Source: Todiramphus chloris collaris (lineage: Eukaryota > Chordata > Aves > Coraciiformes > Alcedinidae). Taken from it: a DNA stretch of 64,000 nucleotides. This document shows positions 11,091 through 23,793 of the stretch, piece by piece. The translations under genes and the position numbers were made by a program. The DNA is taken from assembly GCA_025345505.1 (NCBI GenBank), contig JANVCC010000040.1, positions 13,918,023-13,982,022 of the forward strand, given 5' to 3'. The notes beneath the pieces were generated by a model that worked only from the letters and a program-made list of their open reading frames with translations, was not told the DNA's origin and did no database searches. Numbering within the stretch: position 1 is the first letter of the stretch; every line of letters starts with the position of its first letter.

Positions 11091-14000
11091 ATTTTTTTAC
11101 AGTAAACAGGAAACTTTTCTGGAAGGTTTATTTCGTAGTTTGACTGAATTTCCTGAACCTGAAGAAAGGTTTAATAAAGCACAAATAGAGACAAGGCTTA
11201 TCTATATTGTTACGTGTCTGTATTTTTCTCATAATGATTTAGTAATATAATTTTTACATCTCTGAACCAGCTTTTGCGTTGCTCACAAATGGATAGTTGA
11301 TAGTCATGGTAGTTTCTGTCAATGGAAAAGAGAAATATTTAAAGATAAATATTTAAATGACAGAAAAATGTGCTTGTGAGAATGAGGTTCAGTCTATAAG
11401 AGTTTGGCTGTAGACTGTCAACTGACATATTGGGGTCATCCTTGGCACGTTGCTGAACTTGGTAAAAGATTTGTGGGGATTTATTTTCTGCTTTTATGAA
11501 TGCTAACAGTTAAACCCTGCTGAATAGTCCAGATTAGAATTGAGATAAAAGCTCCTAATCAGCACCTGGCAAACGAGATAATCTTGTGGCTATTAAGGAA
11601 CTTGAGGTAAGCATCATTTTTGTGTTACACCACAGAAATTCAGAGAGTATGATTACTTAGTTTGGAACAACTGTTATGAAGAGATTCTGTATGAGGTTAC
11701 ATACATATATACACCCTGCCCCCGTCCACTCTGCATTGTTAGTCACATGGAGGAAGAAATTAAAAAAGCTCAGGATAGATCTGGAAGTAATGGTGTTCTA
11801 ATATCCCATTGCCTGGTTCAGTATTCTTTTTCTTCTTTTTTTTTTGTTCTATGAAGTTCTGAATTTCCACTTCAGATGCTGCACAGACTTCTCCCAGTTT
11901 CAGACCAGCTATGAATCCAAATCTCTACTTCTCAAAGAGGTTTGTAGCGTTAGTAAATTATAATGACTCTCAATAGTATCAAGCTAATGAATTTAGTCCT
12001 GAAAATCTGAGACTAAGGCATGTTAGAGCCATTTAGGTTTTGAATTAAATTGTTTTCAGGTGGTTTTTGCTAGCACAGAATCAAATCGTGTTTGGACTGT
12101 CTAATCTACCACGTAACTCTGCAGCATGAAAAGCAGGTTATGTTGCATTGCCTACTCACATTTGTCTCAGAAGGATTATTTTTATTCCTTTTTACTTGTT
12201 TTTTTCTCCTTCCCTAGGCAAGCAGTGATTTGTATGTATTTTTTCAAGTGAGCTTCCTTTGACCTGAGTTTTTCTAGTTCTAAAAGATGGAGAATAACTG
12301 GAGAATGGATTCTTTTGAGATATTTGTCTTTCATGGTATTGCTGTTACAGTAATGGAAAGCAGAGTTTGTTTATACATCAACAAGCAGCTCTGCTGACAA
12401 GAAATATGTATATATACAGCTAGAACACAAGCATGACAAGAATGGAAATGGCTGAGCAGAAAGCATTATAATCAGTGATGAACAGTTTGTAGGGATGTGT
12501 GCTATCAATTGGCAAGAGTTTTCACTCTGCATGTTTACTGTGAACGGGGATGGTAGAGACGATAACTTGGTGCCTTTTACCCTGTGGCCACGTGAGGCAG
12601 TTCCTTTAAGGCCTGCCTGTATAGGTGAAACAATTTTGTGCAGTCAACAGGCCGATCTCATTCACACAGAAGTTTTATCTTGTCAGTAAAGTTGAGTCGA
12701 TACTGAGCTGCTGCACACTCCTGAGCTCCCATTGTGGTTCATAGCGGGAAGTTAGCAGCAGAGTTTAGAGAAGTGTAGCTCATCTAAAATCCACCACAAA
12801 CCCTCACGAGTTGGTGTCTGTGTACTCACGTGGAGTAGAAATCAGGGTGCTAAATGGTCTGCAGTGATGCTGCAGGAATTGCAGGTGGTATAAGGCCGGG
12901 AGAATGAGCGAGTCATTAAATACGTTGCATTGAAATTGGTTGTAATGCTATATACTATATACTTAAAAACCAATTTACTGAAACCAGGTAAGTTGAAGAG
13001 TCATCTAGTTGGGAGATTTGTGATTGGAGTTGCTTGGATTCTGGGGCTAATTTTACATCATATTTAGACCAAATACAGGGACAAAATTGAAGGAATAAAT
13101 TTCATTATAAAAGATGTGTGATTTCAAAGTAATTTCAATAAACTTTCAGAGATTCAGACAGATGTGAAGACTAACCTAATTTAACATTAATTCTGTGTAT
13201 TTGGTTTGTTTAAAGACAGGATGTTTCTATTTCTTTCAAAACCAGTCAGCTCAAGGGATTTCTCAGAAAAATCCACAGAAAAGAGTCCATATAGAAAAGT
13301 TTTAAATGTGAGATTGTGCTGTGCAAGGTCATTTGTAATTCCTAGTTGACTTGAAAGATACTGAATGTCAAGCTGTGCTAGGAAAACCTTCATACATAAT
13401 TAGAGTCTCAGATTGGCTGGAAAGACTCAGTGGAGATTTTTATTGCCAAAGAGAGCGATTTAATTACTGTCCATAGGTCCCGTGGAGCCTGACTGAAGCC
13501 CCATGTTGCTTGAATACATTTGATTACAGGAAGCATTTCTGTAAAGCAAACACCTTCACTTTGCTTAGCCCGTCTTGGATGGGACCTTTTTCTGCATCTC
13601 CTACTTTTCACTTTTGCAGTGATGTACCACAGAGAGACTTCCAGTTCCTCTTGTTGAGGCATTAGTGACTTACTAACTTAAAACTTGGTTTTAATGATTA
13701 ATTTTTTATCACATAGAGCTTTTCCAAAGTGGTTTTTTTATCAAGTAAACAGTTCTCATAAGAGTCATAAAATATTTCTCCCTGCCTATGTTGATTGTTA
13801 CAGATTTTCAACCAGCATTTTAGGTGTTTCTTCTCTCTCTCTATAAATGAGTATATTGTTATTCCTGTTACATAAGTAGGAAATTGAGGTGCAGAAAACC
13901 TCCACAATATGTGTGGGGTCACAGAAAAGACAGGATTGGAGTAAGGACTCTGACAGATCATCACAAACCTCTCCAAGAATCATTGTACATCGTTCATTCC

Positions 14001-15731
14001 AGCTGTGGAAGCATCACAGCTCTCTTTAGATTTGAGGAAGGAGTAACATTTTTTTACATCTGATTTTAAAAATAGATTGTCACTCATTTAATAATTTTTT
14101 TGTATGCCAAACACAGGACTTCTAGGAATACTGATTGATCAAGCTTCACTGTGTCATCTGTGACAGGTAGATACTCATATCTTTATAATACAGCTTGTAG
14201 GAACATGAGGAACTTCTCATGATAGTTAGTGCATTAGTGTGGAACAGAGCTCACATGGCAAACTGCAGCAGTGTTTGATGATCTGACTATCAGATGAACA
14301 TAAAGAAGGAGGGGGAGTTGCATTGCATTGGTCAAGGAAGTTATGCTGGCAGCACTGGAAAATACTAATGAAGATGTGCAATGTTATTAGCGTGGTCGTT
14401 ATTGGTGTCTTGACCTCTGAAACAACCTGTAGAAGTAGTGGCCCGAATCAAATAATGATGATGGACAGCAAATGTCATGAGGCTTGCACTTGTTGCCAAA
14501 TGATGTGTCCTTTTGTGCCTTGGGGTACAAGTACTGATGACTAGTTTATCTGCCTGTCGTAGCTGGCCACTGCTTTTCTGCACTCCTTTTGATGAGCTCT
14601 AGATTGTCACCTACTCATGGCAAAATTCACACTGCAGAAATTAAACCCAGTTCCCCCTCCTTGCATTTCTGTGCTTGAAGCCATCACGAGTGGTGCCTGA
14701 AAAATAATTTGGAGCTTTCAAAGGGAAAAAATTGTTTCCTATTGTTATTAATGTGACTAACAAGAAACAAAACCAACCAAACAAAAAAAAAAAAGCTTGT
14801 AGCTTTTAGAGATTAATGTTCTGACTTGTGTTAGGGGGGGTGTATGTGTAACATTATGTATTCAGCTGCAATACAGTGACTTCTAAAGGTATGTTTTCTA
14901 GCTACTTCTGGGAAACCTCAGGATGCTCCTCTCTGGGAAGTGCAAAAGGGAACTGAGGATCAGAAGAGAAATCACAGATAAAAAAATTACTAGCTGCAGT
15001 GATTCTACTGGATCAGTGTCCATTGTATACTTCAGTCTACACCAAAATGTCCCGAGGAGATCAGAAAGTCAGCAACCTTTATATCTGAGGGACTTTATAA
15101 TTTTTTACTTGCAGAAGTTCCATTTTTGCAGCTTGTAATAATGTAGGTGAAAGTGTAAAACAGTGTCTAGAACGAGTCTTAGTAGTCCCCCATTAGAGCA
15201 CTAGATAACAGTGTTTGTGAGCAGACCCCAGTAAGTGGGATATGGCATGTCTGTCCTGACCAGCCAGGAATGTGACAAATAGCAAACACCCCCTGCTCCT
15301 AAGTAGCATTTGTCCTGTCATTTCCAATAGTCCAACTTTTTCTATTAAATTAAAAAATTGCTTAACCATTAACTTTTTCCTCTGACTTTGTAAGACTCTA
15401 AGTTCATAGGGCTGCTTTTGGCAAAAAACAAATTACATTAATGTATTTAGTGAATACGAATCTGGGCAGAAAATGCATGACACTAGAGAAACAGCTTTGA
15501 TGGCTGCCACTGTTTTTTGGTTTCATTTGTTGATCCTTTTTATATCTAATGATATAAACAGGATGTCTGGGATAAATAAAATGGTAAATTTGCAGGCTTA
15601 TATGCTTTCAGAGATTGCATTTCAGCTAGAAGTTTACTATCTACCACCCAAAAACTGATATTTAAGGACTTTTGTCTCTTGCATAGAGAACTCAGGTTTC
15701 TGTACCACGTTACTCATGCAAAATAGAAAGT
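11091..15731. other. Gene-free AT-rich stretch
   Basis: No gene, RNA or interspersed repeat is recognised. Short A-rich runs occur, such as the AACCAACCAAAC-type tract near 14770. Open frames are all under 95 codons, overlap on both strands and show no domain. I see nothing else of note. Confidence 0.55.
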
Positions 15732-15808
15732 CTTTTTTTTTTTTTGTTTTCCTTTTTTTTTTTTTTTTTTTTTTTCCTTTTTTTTTTTTTTTTAATTTTT
15801 AATTTTTC
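15732..15808. repeat. T-rich low-complexity tract
   Basis: About 77 bases are nearly pure T, with only GTTTTCC and CC interruptions and AATTTTTAATTTTT at the end. It is a homopyrimidine tract on this strand. It could be the reversed poly(A) of an old retrocopy, but neither flank resembles a known gene or SINE. Length is likely unreliable in the assembly because long homopolymers are error-prone. Confidence 0.9.
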
Positions 15809-16842
15809 TGGTGAAGAAAGAACACAGCACTCCTGTTCAGGTTGCTTCATTGTTTGGGGTAGCAATGTAGTAGCTCTCACTGAAAAGCTTGTAATATCGT
15901 AGAGATGATTGGAGAGCAGAGGAAGTGGTCAGAGGTGAAAGATGCTGTGGCTGGCGAAACAGCACTTGAAATTCAATCACCTGTGTTCTTGGAAAAACGG
16001 AATATTTGAAATGAATTATTACTCTTGGTATTTAGCTGTTCCCCATTTACCTTAATATTTTAATTGTATATTTGCACTCCAATATCAACTGTGCAATGGC
16101 TCTCCCTCAGCAAGCTCTGTTCTTACTCTGTAACGTATTCCTGTGACTGCACAAGTGGGAAAGGGTCACCTAACACTGGAAGTTACATGAGACTCTAGCC
16201 AAGTTCAGATGTCAAGTTTCATTCAGTATGGTTGGTTTATGTTTACTCTTGTTACTTCCAGATATTAACTGTTGATCTTATATTAGTTTTAATATTATTT
16301 AATCTGCTTTTTAATCTATCTACTGTTAAAAAAAAAATGTAATCAAAGTTAGTATTCAGAATTCCCTTTTTATTTTCAGGAGAGCACAGCATTTCAAACT
16401 CTGACATGCTTTTCTTCGGGAATCTTGAGATCTTTCTAACACTATTAACTGAGCAGAAAGTATAAATTTTGGCAGTGCCAAGAACGGGACACAAAATCCA
16501 TAACAGATCCAGCAGCACTGAAGGTCTCATGTTCTAAGTGGCTAATAGGATTTATGAACTGTAGCCTCTTGAAGTTTTCTAACAATTCCCATTGTAGTTT
16601 CCACAGATGCATCACAAAAGGTTCAGGGGTTAATATAGTTTGTGTGAGCATCCAAAAGTTTACAAGCTTATCCAGGGCACACACGTGCCTTTTGAAATGA
16701 CAATTTTGGACTTAGAATCTGAAGGAGTGTTTCTGTAGAGATTTCTGGCACACATAGTTTGGGTCAGGATTTCTGTCTCACCCCAGCTGGAGCTCTCCCA
16801 CTCCTGCCTGGGGTTTTGAAGTACAAAGAAGGGTATATTTAG

Positions 16843-16919
16843 ACAAAAAAACCCAAACCAAACCCCAACAAAATAATGACAACATAGAAACCAAAACCCA
16901 CACCAAAACCTAAGAAAAC
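16843..16919. repeat. A/C-rich low-complexity tract
   Basis: An irregular run of AAACC- and ACAAA-type words covers about 75 bases. There is no fixed period, so it is low-complexity and not a true tandem array. Confidence 0.75.
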
Positions 16920-17056
16920 ATTCAGAATACCTAAACAAATGTTCAGAATCTGACATAAAAGTAACTCGGTTTGTCTGTAGCAAGCAGTTCATCGTTGTCG
17001 TGCCCAGATAGCTCTCCCTAATTAATTCTCGTGGCTAAGGCAGCAGTTGTGCCTAG

Positions 17057-17260
17057 CTCGACAGAAAATACACTGGGTTGAATCCTAGAGCTGGCTGGGT
17101 GCAGTGTTTGACAACGCCGAGTGGTTCCTGTCGGGGATGTGTCGGTGGTCCCGGGTGGATGTGTGATGGGGCAATGGGCCAGTGCTGGGGACCGGGCTGT
17201 GGGCAGAGCTCCTGCCTCCCCAGGAGCCTCGCACTGCGGCACTTGGGGAAATGCAGACCG
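17057..17260. other. Small CpG-enriched, GC-rich patch
   Basis: I count about ten CpG dinucleotides in roughly 200 bases, while the surrounding kilobases are strongly CpG-poor. G-rich runs such as GGTGGTCCCGGGTGG occur. Frames stay open on both strands across it (102 codons on the - strand at 17018-17326), as expected from low stop-codon frequency in GC-rich DNA. It is too short for a classical CpG island. It could be a small unmethylated regulatory site, an exon of unknown nature or an unrecognised GC-rich repeat. Confidence 0.5.
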
Positions 17261-20200
17261 GTGAAGGAGACACTGTAAATGGATTGCCTTGGGTGTGCCT
17301 CTGGGGAGGGAGGGAGGGGGAAACATTGCTTACTGATGGGGAAAGGGACTCACTTGTATTCAGAGAAGATACTTTGTATTGATCAGTGGCTCCTTAGGTT
17401 GCGCTGGAAGTTAAGTGGTTTGGACTGGGGGTGGTAGATCAAGGCAGTCAGCCAGGCCTCTAATTAAGAGCGTTCATAAATAGTGCCGGATAAATGTCTG
17501 TGAATCTCTGTAAATTATTCTTTTCATATCCAAATCATCAGGAAAATATACTATTTACCTTCTCAGAAGTGTTTTAAAGACACAAAGTTAAAGGTAACAA
17601 GAAAGGAAAATTGAAAATCCGTGCTTCTCTGGGCCATGGTGTGTATGTTTGCTCAGAAAAAGCAGATCTCCTCTGTGTGCTTTGCATGTGTTTTCTCCAC
17701 AACCCACTTGCAATACGGACACTTCAGTGCTCAGAACTTTCATTCTTTCTGTCAGTGGCTACTTCAAAACGCTTGTAGTACATTGGACAGCTTGAGGTTA
17801 TTGATCATATTTTGCCATGTTGTACCTTAAAATGTGTAGTTACTTGTCTTGTGCATATTTGATGATGTTCAGATGTGATAGTAGTTTCATTCAAGTACCT
17901 TGGGGAAAAAACCTGGTGCCTGTGGCAACAGGGGAGGATGCTGCTGCTTGGTGTTACTCATGGAAAGGACACAGAGAACAAAGGTAACCCCCTGTCCCCC
18001 ATTTTCTGAAACTCTAAGATAAACTGTGAGTTTTGGAGACTGTGTGGAAATAAGCTGTAAATGAACACTGAAGGAGAGAACCTATATTATATAGTTTTCA
18101 ACGCTAACCACTAAAGGATCTCCCATCCCTAAAGGGAATAACTATCTGTTCTGCAACAATGGTTTTCTCTAACATTTATATCTTACTCAAGGCTAATCAG
18201 GGGAGGTTTATAAATTGTTGAAAACACTTTATAGCACATTTAGAGCTCATTTCACAGCAGTTTAAGGGGCTGCAATGAAGCTAATAGCCTTCTGTGTTTC
18301 TTAAGTGTTTGTGATTTAAAAAATGATATAGCATTTATAACACTTTACAGTCATTTCCAAAAATAACACGGTAATCTAATTATTGTATAATCGGTGCATG
18401 ATAAAAATCCCAGTGCTCTGAAGGCCTGTTTTCAAGTATTTTTCATCCTGCTGTCCAATGTTTCACGTATTTGGCAGGGTGATTTATGCAAAACAACCAC
18501 GTGAGAAACACAACAGCCCAAATTGCTTATCAGACTGAAAATTCTGATTCTTTACAGGCTTGAGACAGCAGCACTTCTGTTTGTGAAGCCAAGAAGTTGG
18601 AAGAGGTTGTAGATGATTTTCTAATCAGCCACCTAAAAGCAAGAGCACTTAACCTGAAGAGATTGCTCCTTGCTCTGTACCTGCATTTAATATAATTTGT
18701 TATTCCTGTCTGTAGTGAGCGATCAGAATTGTTTAGCAATGAGGAGTCCTGAACACTACTGTAATCAAGTCACTTCTAAAACAGTCGCACCGTAGGAGGA
18801 GATGGAAATAAAGCTGGTTTAGGTCCTTCCTCACATAATTTAGATGCAAATTCTCATTGCTAAAACTGAGAGGAAAATCTCATTGACTGATGTAAAACAT
18901 TTTTGAAGAAGCAGTTGTGTCCATGGTGATATTATTTCTGTGCTATCAAGTATTAATCATTATTTGTTCAGCTGATTGTCAGTGGCATGATCAGTGCACA
19001 CAAGTGACTGCCTCACTAACAGGAATGTTAGGGATCCAATCCTCTCGTCCTTTTCTTTCGTTATCCAGGAGCATGTAAGTTCAGCCATGTTACAGAAGAT
19101 CCCACTGGGGTTTTTTGGCTTGGTCTAATCAGTTCTTTACTTTGCTTGACCTGTCTGTGTTTAGAAGATGCTTGTAGCTCAGATTTGCTGAGATCTGGCT
19201 GGTTGCCATGGATTCTCAATTCAAGACCTTAGATACCATAAGTTCCTGGTAAGCATCACAGATACAGATTCTTTTCTTTAACTACCAAGTCAGTCCATGC
19301 AGCTACATATTTTCCATCATGACCACGAGGTGTGTGGAGGTGAAGGATATAAACAGAGATCCTTTACTAATAAGATCCACTGATGTAATGCCAGGCAGAA
19401 TGTCTGCTAGATTTCTTTAGTCACCTCGAAAATGTAAGTGTCGCTGGTTTCTGAGTTGTGATGACTGTTAATTCACTTCTTCCTCTCGTGCACATGTGTA
19501 TGCATTCTTTATCTTGCTGACAGGCATTGGCAATTGTTTGTCAAGTGGTTTTAATTCTATGTTAAAATCTTTTAGTCTTACCTCTGTAAAAGACTATGAA
19601 TTTTATGTTTTCCCAGTACTGCTTATTAGTCCTTGAGGACTGAGTTTGGAACTACACAGTAGGATCCTTGAGCACATCAAGGATATAAATCAAAACAGGT
19701 AGTTATGGGCACTGAGTCAAGATCTCATAGTTAACATACATATTGGCATGATAATTTTGTGCATGAACCTGGTCTTATTAAGATAGCTGCATTTCTTATT
19801 TTTTTACATTTGTCTTGATGTGAGAATTGGGTTTTGTTTCTGGCCTAGGTAATTGTTTTACAATCCCGGTGGCAATGTGTCTAATGTGGTAGTGATGGGT
19901 TTTAATGAAAAAAGAATATATTGAATAATAATGTGGTGGTAAATATTCCAGTTCTGCATGTCTGCAGTTGTTCCACTCTGCTCTGGAGGCTATTAGGATT
20001 TCTAATCAGATGCATGTCATAAACTAGAACTGGGAATTTTACATCCTGGCAAAACTCCTGAGTTTGAGAGTATTCAAAATGCTTTTTGTCTTCCACATGT
20101 CATTGGAGCTACTTCTCTTTTCAATGGGGCCACTGTAGTTAATTGTATCATTCTGTTAACTGACTATGCATGAATTTCTAGTAAATTATTCCATGTACAA

Positions 20201-23200
20201 GAAGGCATCTGTTAATTCACTGCTTGCAGTTTATTAGACTAATATGTGTAAACTGCTTTGAGCAATAAATTACAAGATTAGGGCTTTTAATGTTTAGGGA
20301 TATCATTAAACACTGTATGCTGGAGGTAGATTTGACAAATGCTCTTTGCTAATGGAATATATTTAAAGGAAAATCTGCATGAATTAGTCTTAATTACTGT
20401 CACATTAAAGGGTATAAAACCAGCTAATGTCAAAGGTGTACCCGTGCTGTTGATTCAGTGTTATCATGTGTGCATGATTAGAGAATCTTGTTTACATCAA
20501 TATTTCTTCACATAAACAAACATGCAGACTTTCCTGTGACACATCAGCCATGCCTGAATTTTTCATCCTTTTCTATCTTTTGAGCTCTGTAATGCAGCTT
20601 ACATATTTCAACATTAAGAAGTGGCAACTAATTGGGATCACTGAAGCATCTGTATAATACACGGCATGTGAACTCACAGGCTGAAGGCATGAAAAATCCA
20701 GCTGTTACCTGTGTTTGGGAGAGGAAAATGTTCTGTCTGCCTTTTTGTTTTGTAAAGAGTGAAAGGAAATTTTAACACAGCACAAGCTGTTGTGTCTCAG
20801 GAACTGTCTGACACTAAGTTACTGTTGTTATTTTGTGTTCTAATTTACCACCAAGATGACCATTTTTAGTAAGACAAAGCAGGAATGGAGAGCTTTAGAG
20901 AGCTCTACTTGCAGTATGTTATAAACACTATCAGCTGCTAACTGTGCAAATATGGCAGGAAAATGACAGCAATGGAATAGTGTGTTAGGATTTGGTGCAG
21001 CTCGAGAAGCTCTGATGAGAAGCAAGGACGACGTACTGGCAACAACTTGCCTTTTGAAAGGAAAAACATGAAGGAAGTCTGTGATCCATGCAACTGCTTA
21101 ATGGGCTCCCATCTATACTGTGATCTTTGATCTCTGTTTTGGAAAGGTGAATACAGAGACTCTTATTTATACCAGCAAATACAGTTTACTGTACAAATAA
21201 GTGGGTTTATTCATTCAATTTCTTCATTTTTTTGTTCTTAAACGTTCCAGCTAATGAGCCTTGCTTAAGCTGTGTGCTGCAGTAGTACTCTGAAGTTGGG
21301 AAAGAAGATTTGCTATGAAACAGCAGGCTGATCTGTGGCTTAATGATCCAGCAGAATAGAGAGGTTAGTAAGGGCTATGACAGCCAGTGGCTTTGGAGGA
21401 ATTTGCGACTTAAAACTCAGCCACAGCACACTGAAGTAGAAACTCCCCCAACACTTGAAATGATGCTGTACGCTCTCCCTCTCTTCTGGGCAGAGTGCTC
21501 AGGTCAGTTACCCTGCCCTTTCATGCTGCATTCCTACAGCTCTGGGGGAGGCTGGAGTAAGTGGCAGCACAGAACTGACTTCTTTTTTTTTTTTTTAAAA
21601 AGCTTTTTATATTTGCCACCCTCTGTGTTTTGAAAGCGCCTTGACTCTTCTGTGGGAGAGATAGAATGGCATTTAATGTCTGCTCTATGCTTATGATCTG
21701 CAGTGGATGAATGATGCACCTATATGGAGATGTCCTAAAATGGGTTTTAGCGTTCCTGCTTTTTTGTTTTGTTTCAGATATCTAATGTATTTCTTTTTAA
21801 ACTCCATTTTATGCCCCTTCTGTCTCCCTGAAGTTGGAAAGTATCTGAAATCAGATGCATACAAATAGGCATTAGCAAGTGTCTGGCTCAGAAAACTGCA
21901 GCATCTAGTGAGGCAGGAAAAGCTCCAGCTCTGCTGTGCTAACTGTTATACATGGATAGTCCCATCATCGTGCAGTAGGGAGTAGTGACACATACACAAA
22001 GCCTGTTATAGCCCATCATTCGTTTTCCAGTAGAATAATTCATAAACATTCATAAAAGTTTAGCTGTGCCAAGTGGCAAACTTCCCATCCTGCACCCTGA
22101 AAAGCCCAAGATGTTTCATTTTACAATGTAAACATTTTATTATGATGCTTTTTGATTACAATCGCATAAATCTTTCAGCAGTGAATTCATTGCATGTATT
22201 TCTTGCTGAGAATGTAGCTGCAAGTAAGCATCCTCTGATATTCTTTATATGAAATTTATTTAGGGAAGGTAGCAGAACACCGCCACAGAAATATTGGATC
22301 AAAACTTACAGAGAGTATTTCCAAGGAGATGGAGAGCGTAACACAAGATCAGCAGATAAAGGCTTATTTGCCATGTGTTGTTTGCAGAATGTTTTGAATG
22401 TCTTATTGGATGTTTCTTCCATGTGAATTATGCATGCAGTCTGGTGCCTTTGGGAAGCACTCTGTATGACGAACGGAATACATGACCTCCTGATGGTTTC
22501 GAAGATATTGCTTTAAATGGAAAAATGAACAATTTCATATCTACTAAGGATTATTTTATTCCTTTTCAACACAGGTAAGCAAGAATATTGCAGTGAAGGG
22601 AAGCTTTCTGAACATGTTCTCTCACTGGAGCCTGCTGCATAGCAGCACAGGGAGATAGTGTGTATTGGTGCACTGAAAATGAGTTTCTGTAGGCTAAAAA
22701 AATTATCTTTCTGGTAAGCTGCAACTGAAAGCAAAATATACCCTAATTTCTTTAATAATTCTGCTGAAGTCTGGTAACTTTTTAGACTTTTATGTGTCTG
22801 AAACCTGAATGGTGTTGGGTTCAAGTCATGAACCCTTCAGGTGGACCAGGTAGGGTTGCCCTTTTGAGAAAGGCCAAGGGTATCGCCATCTGAGGGAGGT
22901 GATGCAGAGGCAGCTTTTCCAATCTGGTCGTCTTTCTCTCACTCCTGTGGGCAGGGCTTTTTGCATCTTTTTTTTGGATCTTTTTCCTACAGCTTTTCCA
23001 TGTCAGATCTGTGGTTGAGCCTTAAATATCATAGGCACTTTTCCCCCCTTCATACTTTCAAGAAAATATTTCTGTTTTTAAATGTAGTCTTAGCTGCATC
23101 ATCATAGTAAGATGTTCATTCACTTAGTGAACCTTCACAAGATCTTTCAGATAACAAAGTGCCCATTATTCTTTTTTGAACTAAATTTTAAGAGAAAAAT

Positions 23201-23688
23201 GTTATCTACACACCTTTTTTTTTTTCTTTCTTATCTCTATGAATTACAAATACTGAAATGAATACTTGTGCAAAATTAGGTTAGTGGATCTCTGAAAGTT
23301 AAGTTCACTCCATGGAAAAGGAATTAAGAGTGCAATGAGAAGTGACATCAGCTGAAGTACATCAAAATACAGAATGCAGGAAACACACAGTTGGAATTCC
23401 AGGTCTAAGTATTTATTATTAATTGGTTTCATGTATAAATCTACTTAGTCTTTTATTGACAGCAAGCTTCTGTCGTGTAATTGACCTTATCATGAAAAGA
23501 AATCAATCCATATTGTTTAGAAAGTATCATAATAATTACATGGGACACTAATCCTAGACTTCTCCAGAGCTAATAATTGCTCTGATTTCAAGAAATGTTT
23601 GGGGTTTTTTTCTAATTTAAAATCCAGCTTTTGAACCTGAACCTTGCTAATATGTGCCTAAAAGGTGAACTAAGCAAAAAACCCCAAC

Positions 23689-23793
23689 AATAAAACAAAC
23701 AAACAAAATAAAACAAACAAACAAAATAAAACAAANNNNNNNNNNAACAAACAAAATAAAACAAACAAACAAAATAAAACAAACAAACAAAAC
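23689..23793. repeat. 18-bp tandem array containing an assembly gap
   Basis: The unit AATAAAACAAACAAACAA (18 bases) repeats in register on both sides of a run of 10 N. About five units are visible in total. Because 18 is divisible by three, the minus strand shows an artificial periodic frame (repeating Leu-Phe-Tyr-Phe-Val-Cys), which should not be called a protein. The true copy number is unknown because of the gap. Confidence 0.93.
23736..23745. other. Assembly gap (10 N)
   Basis: Ten consecutive N lie inside the 18-bp array. The same repeat flanks both sides, so the gap most likely marks a repeat length the assembler could not resolve. The size of 10 is probably a placeholder. Confidence 0.98.

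Larger units (their letters stand above)
15809..23688. other. Gene-free stretch with CNE-like segments
   Basis: No gene is recognised. The stretch has an A/C-rich tract (16843-16919), a CpG/GC-rich patch (17057-17260) and T runs near 21580 and 23215. Three segments (about 18190-18560, 20150-20530 and 22015-22265) have few low-complexity runs and many homeodomain-type TAAT/TAATTA cores. They look like deeply conserved vertebrate non-coding elements; this is a judgement from texture and not a measured conservation. The flanking sequence shows nothing else. Confidence 0.5.
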
